DNA of 23,187 bases, taken from positions 1-23,187 of the IMG/VR virus record IMGVR_UViG_3300023172_000200, one strand, 5' to 3'. The translations under genes and the position numbers were made by a program. Position 1 is the stretch's first letter. Each line of letters opens with the position of its first letter. This document shows, piece by piece, positions 6,315 to 14,600 of this stretch. The notes under the pieces were generated by a model. The model had not been told where the DNA came from, made no database searches, and saw only the letters and a program-made list of their open reading frames with translations. Source of the DNA: a virus.

Positions 6315-8021
6315 TCAGAAAGTTCCTCCGTCAAGAGTTGAAGTCCAGTGTGGTTTATTAGTATATATGTCGGTGATTGTATTAGGAACTGAAGCAAGAT
6401 TTGTAATAAATCCGTTCTGACCTTCTCTTCTCAGATTGCTTCCAGTAGTAAATGTACCCTCAATACCAACAAGACTGACTTGTGTTGATCCAGATACACC
6501 TTGCTCAACCACACCATATGCACCACTGGTATCTTGTCTAATAATGTCACCAGCAGAAGCAGTAATTGCTACGCTAAGATCAAATGTCTTTTTAGTGATT
6601 GCAGTTAAAACTTGCTTTGAAGTGAAAACTGGAGAAGCAACAGCATTTGTAGATCTTTGAAGACCAGTGCTGTCAAAATAGACAACACCACCAGTTGCAT
6701 AATCACCAGACTGATAGTAAATACCTTTGATATCAAGGAAACCTTTGGTTCCTGCTACAACACTATTGGCAATAGTAGCGTCGGGAACATATACCCATCT
6801 TCTGCTATCGTCAGCGTGAGTTCCGTGGTTATCTACTCCAGCAGTACTGGTGGCAATGGAGTCATCCTCCATACCAAAGAATCCAGTTTCATTATCTGCA
6901 ACGCCACTTCCACTATTGTATGCAAAAGAAATACCTCTATCGGTATTGCTATCGTATGCATGAGTAATTGTTACTTGCTCAGTCGTTGAAATACCAGCAG
7001 TCGTGTTAGCACTGATAGTAACTACTTTTGTGCCAGTATTATATGCTGTAATTGAAGTTGAACTAGGAATATTTGCATGAGCAATTATATCCCCAGTATT
7101 AATACCAACAACTGAATCGAGAGTAATTAAGTTTGCACCACTAGCAACGGTTGCCATAACCGTTCTTGCGCTTGTTACATCGCCAAGATGTAAGATCGGA
7201 TCATTTACCGTCTTCTGTGTTGAGTTAATGGTGGTGGTTGTACCATCAACTTGTAAGTTACCTTTAACAATGACGGTTCCTTCATTACTTAATCCATCGG
7301 GATATGGATCAATGTAGATTGTATCATTACTTCCTGGAATACTGGAAATAATGTTATCTTCGATTCTAATTAAATCGAATATTGAATTTCCACTTACACT
7401 AAAGTTTCCACCAACATTCAGACTTTTTTCAATACCAACACCACCTTCTACAATTAATGCACCAGTGTCCTTATCGACAGACTCTGTAACAACATTAATA
7501 CGGAAGTCTGCGCCAGTATAAGTAAACTGATCTACTCCATTCTCATCATATTCAAATTTTGCGTTCTTATCATCACCAAAGGTGAGGAATGTATCGTCTG
7601 GAATCTGAATTTCACCAGTTCCATTTGGATCGAGTACAATATCTCCGTCAGTATCTGTTGACGAAATTGTATTGGTGTCGATTCTTAAGTTATCGACGTT
7701 CCACTGATCTACTTTCAGTGAAGAAGCACCACCAAGACCAGTGTTTGGCAGTGGTTCCATAACGGCAACAACGCCACCGTCTTGGTTTCTTGTGTTTTGT
7801 ACACCTGCAACAGCACCTGGATCGTGCTCCATCATTGAGGTGTAGTAATATCCACCAACTGGGTTGGCGTTAGTACCATCATCTCCAAGGAAAATTCTGT
7901 CCTTGTACTGATTAGTTCCTCCGAAACTACCAATACCGGTTACATATCCAAATTCACCCCATTGTAGGGTGGATGGTTTGCTAGTACCCGAGGATCTTTT
8001 AATCCTGATAATACTTGCCAT
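6315..8021 (-). CDS. Fibre-like virion structural protein, 568 aa
   Basis: This is a cyanophage-type structural protein that I interpret as a tail or neck fibre. The N-terminus (MASIIRIKRSSGTSKPSTLQ, then WGEFGYVTG, then RIFLGDDGT) is a recurrent virion-attachment head in marine myoviruses. Next come NGTGEIQIPDDTFLTFG, a shaft-like region and the motif TTTINSTQKTVNDPILHLGD, common in marine phage fibres. The C-terminal third is Ser/Thr/Gly-rich with GDIIRQDTSGAYGVVEQG. It ends in DGGTF. It lies where T4 has gene 12 and wac, just before gp13. Its strong ribosome-binding site GGAGGAA (8031-8037) is embedded in the end of the previous gene. Host-receptor binding is plausible but not shown by the sequence. 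Confidence 0.75.
   Translation of the reverse strand: MASIIRIKRSSGTSKPSTLQWGEFGYVTGIGSFGGTNQYKDRIFLGDDGTNANPVGGYYYTSMMEHDPGAVAGVQNTRNQDGGVVAVMEPLPNTGLGGASSLKVDQWNVDNLRIDTNTISSTDTDGDIVLDPNGTGEIQIPDDTFLTFGDDKNAKFEYDENGVDQFTYTGADFRINVVTESVDKDTGALIVEGGVGIEKSLNVGGNFSVSGNSIFDLIRIEDNIISSIPGSNDTIYIDPYPDGLSNEGTVIVKGNLQVDGTTTTINSTQKTVNDPILHLGDVTSARTVMATVASGANLITLDSVVGINTGDIIAHANIPSSTSITAYNTGTKVVTISANTTAGISTTEQVTITHAYDSNTDRGISFAYNSGSGVADNETGFFGMEDDSIATSTAGVDNHGTHADDSRRWVYVPDATIANSVVAGTKGFLDIKGIYYQSGDYATGGVVYFDSTGLQRSTNAVASPVFTSKQVLTAITKKTFDLSVAITASAGDIIRQDTSGAYGVVEQGVSGSTQVSLVGIEGTFTTGSNLRREGQNGFITNLASVPNTITDIYTNKPHWTSTLDGGTF
6323..6329 (-). promoter_or_regulatory. Shine-Dalgarno site for the 62-aa gene, inside the fibre gene end
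   Basis: The minus strand reads GGAGGAA, 11 bases before the ATG at 6311. The same bases are the Gly-Gly codons of the terminal DGGTF of the 568-aa protein. Confidence 0.75.
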
Positions 8022-8022
8022 G

Positions 8023-8250
8023 TCAGAAATTTCCTCCGTTGATGTCTAAATTCTGCGTTGCGCCTGGCGTCAGGGTAAGTGTTGCTTCCCATTTTCTGAT
8101 GCTGCTGTTGTAAACTAGCACCATACCATTTTGCAAGTTAGAAGCACTAACATCACTGAGTTCTGCCAAAGAGAGACCCTGGGCACCTGCGAGAGAAGAT
8201 ATTACTTTTACCGCCGGTTGCTGACCTACTCTGACTTTTATTTCAGCCAT
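8023..8250 (-). CDS. 75-aa fibre-associated small structural protein
   Basis: This short protein has the form MAEIKVRVGQQPAVKVISSL, then LAELSDVSASNLQNGMVLVY, then NSSIRKWEA. The LSDV...GMVLVYNS...KWEA unit is, from memory, a common small domain at the start of cyanophage fibre or structural proteins, but here it stands alone as a gene. It ends with LDINGGNF, similar to the DGGTF end of the next gene. It is the first gene after the late promoter at 8276-8283, with a leader of about 20 bases lacking a strong ribosome-binding site. It is probably a minor virion component acting with the 568-aa protein; its exact role is unknown. Confidence 0.75.
   Translation of the reverse strand: MAEIKVRVGQQPAVKVISSLAGAQGLSLAELSDVSASNLQNGMVLVYNSSIRKWEATLTLTPGATQNLDINGGNF
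8031..8037 (-). promoter_or_regulatory. Shine-Dalgarno site for the 568-aa fibre gene, inside the 75-aa gene end
   Basis: The minus strand reads GGAGGAA, nine bases before the ATG at 8021. The bases also encode the terminal Gly-Gly of the 75-aa protein; its stop TGA is one base from the ATG. Confidence 0.8.
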
Positions 8251-8275
8251 TTATATACAGTTCAGGATGTAGAAA

Positions 8276-8283
8276 TATTTATA
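8276..8283 (-). promoter_or_regulatory. T4-type late promoter TATAAATA
   Basis: An exact TATAAATA on the coding strand lies in the 37-base gap between the stop of the 56-aa gene (8288) and the ATG of the 75-aa gene (8250), 25 bases ahead of that ATG. This octamer is the T4 late promoter -10 element recognised by the phage sigma factor gp55. It would drive the fibre, neck, small terminase and downstream genes. Confidence 0.8.
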
Positions 8284-8287
8284 TTCC

Positions 8288-8458
8288 TTAAAGTCCCAAA
8301 CTACTTACAACTTCTTGTTGTTTAAAATAGAGTTTTATGTAGGATTTAGCCAGATTTCTCAATTCCTCAACAGAAGTAATGTTGTCAACCTCTGCTGCTA
8401 GTTTGAAATATTCAAAACTCTTGCTTAAATTTTCTAATTCAATTTTATCAGGATCCAT
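8288..8458 (-). CDS. Small helical protein, 56 aa
   Basis: This frame runs from ATG at 8458 to TAA at 8288 and begins MDPDKIELENLSKSFEYFKL. It continues with acidic and leucine-rich helical sequence (SVEELRNLAKSYIKLYFKQQ) and ends VVSSLGL. Its start overlaps the end of the 70-aa gene by 11 bases, and a GAGG at 8469-8472 gives it a ribosome-binding site at good spacing. The stop lies just upstream of the late promoter, so the gene neatly fills what would otherwise be a gap of almost 200 bases. The composition looks like a real soluble helical protein. Its function is not recognised. Confidence 0.7.
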   Translation of the reverse strand: MDPDKIELENLSKSFEYFKLAAEVDNITSVEELRNLAKSYIKLYFKQQEVVSSLGL

Positions 8459-8660
8459 TAGCAAGTTGCCTCAATAGTGATTTAATTTCTTCGATATCAT
8501 TTTTTATCATATCAAGTTCAGCACGCTCAGATTGTCTTCGTTGTTTCATTTTTTGATATTGAATATAACTGGCGTTATCAGTATTAATAATAGCGCCAGT
8601 ATTTCTATCTCTGAAGAGATTTTGTTCCCCTTCAACTTGAATAAAATCTTTTTCTTCCAT
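8448..8660 (-). CDS. 70-aa conserved phage protein with an RDxxTGAIINTD motif
   Basis: I chose the ATG at 8660 (MEEKDFIQVEG...) rather than the one at 8675, because it lies one base after the stop of the giant gene upstream (TAA-t-ATG), as at gp13, while the longer start would overlap that gene. The core NLFRDRNTGAIINTDNASYI followed by a basic QYQKMKQRR and a C-terminal helix (MIKNDIEEIKSLLRQL) resembles small proteins seen repeatedly in marine T4-like phages near structural genes. Their role is not known to me; the C-terminal half may form a coiled coil. Its last 11 bases overlap the start of the 56-aa gene. Confidence 0.75.
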   Translation of the reverse strand: MEEKDFIQVEGEQNLFRDRNTGAIINTDNASYIQYQKMKQRRQSERAELDMIKNDIEEIKSLLRQLANGS

Positions 8661-8661
8661 A

Positions 8662-11600
8662 TTATGCAAGTGCAATAGCTCTGAAATCTTTCAATCTTAC
8701 TGGTGTAGATTCATTCTTAGACGACATAACAACTTTAATTGCAAATGCAGTAAATTGATCAAGATTATTGGTAGTGAATTGATATTCAGAGAATCCTTCA
8801 AAATCATTTGGTGTAACAAAAGCATCTGCTCTTCCACTATTCTTTTGTGGATCAATAACACGATCACCGAATCCGTCGCCGTCGTCATCAATAAGGTTGT
8901 CCCAACCTGGGAATGGTACAAACTTTTGATCAACTTCACTTGAATCTGCTTTGACCAGTTTATAAAGGACACGGAAATCTGCATCCTCTTGCCTGTTGGC
9001 AGCAATAATAACTCTCAAACTTGTTGCAGGTTGTGCCAAAGAAATAGTCTTAGTCACAAAAACTGCTCCATGGGGATCTTCGTCAATATTGTTTGATCTT
9101 GGATCATTAACATAATCAATGATAGGAGAATTAGACTTGTTTCTTCCAAGAACAAATGTTGCATTCTGCATATCCATTACAGGAGACAGATTTTCATCTG
9201 TGCTTGAGAATTCAACTCTCATGGAAAGAGACTTATTGCGAGGAAGAGCACTCAATCTTGCAAGTTCATTTACTCTAGAAGCAACCATTCTTGGTGTGCG
9301 TAAGTTCAATACTTTATTCAGAGTTACTGGTTCAAATCCTTGGTCAATAAATGAAACTTCATTTCCACCAGCACTTGTTCCAGAGATTGTTCTAATTAAA
9401 GCATTCGCAGCAGTTCCTTTTCCTGGAGTAATAACATTGAACATAGGTTCAATTGTACTATATTGGAAGTTTTGTGAAATTCCAACGGTATTTCCACCAA
9501 ATCCTTTTTGTGCTGCAAAATTGAGCATTCCAGATCCAGTAGATCGTATAGTTGGTGACTCTGTACTTCTATCAAATTCAAGATAGTAATTGTCAAGGTT
9601 AGAATTCTCAGATCTGTAATATGTTGATGGAATATTGTGAGAAGTGTTAATTCTTGTCAATGAAACGCCATTGACTTCATATGGTTGAATGGATTCACCA
9701 ACTGTATGTGAAGACTTAGAGGAATTGTTAATTGATCTTGCATCAATTGAAAGAGTTCCTGCTCCTCCACTACCAGCACTAATTGCACTGTAAGAAATAA
9801 CTTCATTGTTGAGAAGAGCATATCCACGACTTGTGCCGATTCCTTCAAATCTTGCAAAAATTGCGGTGTTAGCGACAGAAACTATAGTATCATTTTCACC
9901 GAAGTTTGAAGTGATTGTAGTTTTTTCCGTATCTGGAAGTACGTCTTCAATCAGAATTCTATTGTTTCCACCATGGTGTGCATGGTTTTGTTGCTTAATT
10001 CTGAAGACGTTTCCAGTATATCTGTCATCAACAATTGATGAAGATCCATTTACAGTTACTCCAGAACTTGTTCTTGTCGATTCATTATTCGGATCAGTAT
10101 AATGATATACTGCAAGAGTATTTGTGAAGTTTTCACCCTGAACATTTGTGAGATAGAGTGAATCTGGATTTCCAACTCCAGTGATTGTTATTTTTGCTCC
10201 AGAACCTTTTTGTTGTGAAGCAGTACCCATGCTTGAAGTAACAATACCAACAGTTTCTCCAGGAACAAATCCTTCACCGACAGAAGTAATATTTACAGAT
10301 TGAATATTACCAAAAGCATTTGTTGTAATTGTTGCCTGTGCTCCAGTTCCTTTGCCAGTCAATGAATAAAGAGGAACACTTGAAATAGAAGAACTATTTA
10401 CATATCCAACACCACTGCTAGCAATTGAAACATTTCCAGTTCCAGATACTGCTGGTCCACCAATGTTCTCAACAAATCCTGTGATGTTTGAACCACTGGA
10501 TCCTTCTGTGACTTTTACGCCAGGTCTAACATTTGCATTAAGTGTTCCAGAGATAGGCAGTTTTAACTTTCTTGGCAGACCTTCGATTGGGTTGTCTTGA
10601 AGTTTGCTGCTATTATCGCCCTTTGGAAGAACATCTGAGTTGTAGAAAGTGACTGTTCCTGAAGGAACAAATTTTGCTTTATACAGTTTGAATGTTAAAT
10701 CCTGATACTGACTTGCTGTCCAAATAGTACCATTTTGAGACTTAAACAGAGATCCACCAATATATTGCTTGGTAACAACTACATTCTGAACGTCTGGAAG
10801 ATTTGTCGTTCTGACAGTCTTCTTACCCATTGTTGCAGTCCACATTTCATATCCATCTGAAGCTGGTGAAAGAATAACAATCGCATATTCTTTATTTGCT
10901 TCAAGATAAACTGGAGATGGGAAACGAATCCTTGTTGGAACTGGTTCGAATGGATTTGCCTCGTTAATATTAATATCATCAGGATTCAAAGCAACCTGAG
11001 TGTAGTCTTGAACAAGGAATGAGGTTGGTGTTCCCAACTCCATAGTTCTCAATTCTACATAAATTTTTGCCCCAGGATCTTTGGTTGCAAAGTAGAGATC
11101 GAATGAAGTGAGGAATGCTCCTCTTCCATCAACAGTAAATGACTGTGCTAATGGGTCTCTGTGAGGTGCTTTAACTTGAACTTCAACTTCTGTTTTTCTT
11201 GCTGCAGGTTTGGGTGGATTTCTGACAGAAACACGACTTGTCTCTTGTGTCAGAATTGATCCAGATCCACTATAAGTGCCGAGTGCCTCTGAAGCAAATA
11301 CTGTAGATCCTGGAAGAACTACTGTATTTGGTGGAACTGCTGTTACCTTAACGGTCTTTGTTCCACTCTTAACTCTTACTGGTGGCAGTGGATTTGAATT
11401 TGGATCTCTGAAGAAGAAGTTTGCAACAATATCTCCCCAGTTGTCAGATACTAATTCTGCTCTGGTAATTGTAGCAACAGCACCAGATGTTTCACCAATT
11501 ACTCTGGAACCTCTTTCAACATATCCGTAGAACTTTTCATCGGTAGAAAGTGCTCTTACACCAAAGTTAATAAGTCTTGATGTTGGCGAATATGCGTCGC

Positions 11601-14600
11601 CTGGTGCTGGTCTGTTTCTATCATATGGATCTACACTATATTCTTCAACCAAAACTGCTGGAGATCCGAGTCCAGCACCAATGTCTGGTCTGGAAGTATC
11701 GCCAAATTTATGATTTGGTTTTTGAACTCTAATGTATCCAATCTTCTTACCTGTAGAGTCGAAGATATTTGCGTTCTCGAAAACTCTAAATGTTCCCGAA
11801 ACCATTTCAATCTCACAAAGTTTTGGAATAATGTCAACTTGCTGACTATCCAAATACAAATAATGTTTTGAGAAGGGTCTCAATCCATTTGCGTTGAAAT
11901 AAACATTTCTTGAACGCATCCATGGATCTGCTTCTCCAGATACTTTTACGTCTTCAACGTAATTGAATTCTCTTGCAGGACCTTGAAGTTTTGGAGTATA
12001 CTTAGTTGTTGTTGTAATCGTTGTAGTAGTAAATGCTCTAGTTACTCTTTCACCTCTACCACCACCTTTCTTATAACTTACATACTCTGTTTTGTTATCA
12101 ACGTCTCTGGTTACATTTGCCTCTTGAGTCCATTTGGCACCAGTCGATTCTGTTCTGTGATCGTCAACGTAAATGGTTCTAACCCAGTTGTCAGATTGAG
12201 GATCTAATACAACACCACCAACGAATACAATGACATTGAATGGGTTGACATTTTCAACGTTTGTTGCATGTGGTTGATCAATCCAAGCAACTTCCTGATA
12301 ATCAAGTGTTAATAAATCTCCAGTCTTTCTGATATTTCTATCAAGAAGAGTCAAGTTTTGACTCATATCTGCCTGATCTACGTCAATTCCTGGATCTAAT
12401 GCCAATTGTGCTCCCATTGACCAGAAATCAACTGGAGCAATCGCTGTTGCACCCTCTTTTGAAATATCAACAGTGGAAAGACGTGGATCACAAAGAGATT
12501 TGTCTCTAAAGTCACTAACAATAAATCCACTCTTGAATCTATTGATACCATTAGCGTCGGTGATTTCAAGAGTTTTTGCACTCATTTCCAGCATACTTAA
12601 GCTGGTCAACTCCTCTAATGTTTCAATTCTATCTTCAAGTTTACCAATATCTCTCATCGTGAATCTTCTATTATCACGAAGAAGAACCCTTGGATCTTTT
12701 GTTGGATTAAAGAGGTATGGTGGCAGAAGAATTTGTGCAATCTCCATTGCATCATCTGCAAGGACTGGAGCCTGTGGTTTATCGGCAGGTTCTCCTTTGA
12801 TAACTTCAATTTCACCTAGACGATTAATAGTAACTAAGTCAATTCTTGGCAGATAGTAACTATAACCCATGAATGAAGTTTCATCAGGGGAAACAACGTA
12901 CTTATAGTTGTATTCATACTGTCTGCTAGAGAATGCAAATGGAGATGCATTTGTAGTTGCAGGATTAAATGCAGCAACTCTAGGTCTAAAGTCGAGTAAA
13001 TCTGAGCAACGAAGTCCGTTTGGAAGAGTTGGAATATCGCTGGTAAATCTATCTTGAGAGTATGAATTTACTGTAAAGATATCTCCGGTGTTATTTGAAC
13101 CGACTGCATATGCGTCGTAAACAACCAATAACTGACGAGAAGGAATTGCGGATCCAGGTCTTCTTATAATTCTGGAGTAATCGCAGAATTGGTGGCGATG
13201 ACCTTTATCAAGTCTATAATTTGCAGTTCTATTGACATAACTTCCTGGAGTTATTTCTTGAATAACTGCACTGATTGCAGAATCTTTAAACTTGACAGAT
13301 TCACCTACTGCAAAGTTGTTTGTATTTAACTTTACATAACTAACACTATTTGAAGTTTTGCTTACTACTTGTGCAACAGCTCTACTGTCTTGTCCTACGA
13401 TTTTTTCACCAACGATTACATTCTGGTCTAAAGCAAGACCAGTAGCAAAAGTTAATTTATCAAGAACTGGTGCAGAAGTATTGGTAGATTCATAAACTGC
13501 ACGAACATTAACAACATCTGGAACATTGAGAGAAATCTCATTGTCCTCAATTCTTGTTCCATAATATTTGCTAGTTGTTAATCCAGTAACCTCAGATACT
13601 CCACTAGTTCTTACAATTGATACTGTATTTGATCTAGTAAAATCTTTTGTCTTATTAGTAACTCCTCTCTTTTTAAGAGTTGCTTGAACAGTTACTGCAC
13701 CATTATTAGGAAGACCATTGAATGTTACAGAATTTCCATTTGCCCCAAGAGTAAACATTCCACTCTTGAGTTGTACAACTGTTCCATCATCTTCAGTAAT
13801 AGTATATCTTTCTGCGTCAAATGTTTCAAAGAATACACTAGTAATACCGGCATTTACATCTATCGCATCAGCAACTGTCAATGTAAGACTGTTACTAGTA
13901 ACAGACTTTCCAGTAATTTGTTTTGTAATTGTTAATTCAGAATTTGCGAGATCAACTGATGCAATCTTTTCTACTGGTAAAGTTGCATAAAGACCATTGA
14001 ATCCATATTGACGAATTCTAGGAACCATCAATGAGAATGTGTATGAACCATTTGCAACTGCAGAAAGGTTTACCCCTGCAATTGCTGCGGGTGCTGCTGC
14101 CAAAGTTACTGTCGTTCCATCAGCACGAATAGCACTTACAGTGTTGTAAGTTGGGGAAGCATCTCCTGTCTGATACTTGATAATGCTACCAACTTTAATT
14201 CCACTCTCACCATCTGCAAAGTTTCTTCCAGAAACTCTACCAGTATTTCCACCACTAACGACCAGTTGATCCTTTACACCAAATCTTTCGAGTTCTTGCT
14301 CATAAAGAACAGTATCTGCAATAAAGTTCGTATGCAATGAAGTATTCAATGCATCTGCATCTTGGAATACTGACTTAATATCACTGGTATCATAGATTGT
14401 CATTCCAGTAATAGCAGTTTTATACTGCTCATTTTCATTGATAATGACTTGCTCACCAATCAGGAATCTTCCTGAAGTTTGTGTTAAACTATAATCACTT
14501 CCATTGACATCTGAAAGATATCCAGTTGCTCCACTTGAAAGACCTCTAATATATGAAGTCAGAGGAACTTGATCAGTTTGATTATATGTATTGGCGAGAG

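Noticed and set aside
8251-8287. Possible terminator in the gap before the 75-aa gene
   Set aside because: No stable inverted repeat followed by a T-run is visible; the gap is explained by the late promoter and short leader.
8661-8675. Longer start (MHLHN...) for the 70-aa gene
   Set aside because: It would overlap the end of the giant gene by 14 bases and adds five residues that do not fit the conserved start; the ATG at 8660, one base after the TAA, is the better choice.
9119-9586. A 155-codon plus-strand frame inside the giant tail gene
   Set aside because: It is wholly antisense to a well-supported 2473-codon gene, has no recognisable protein features and no upstream signals.
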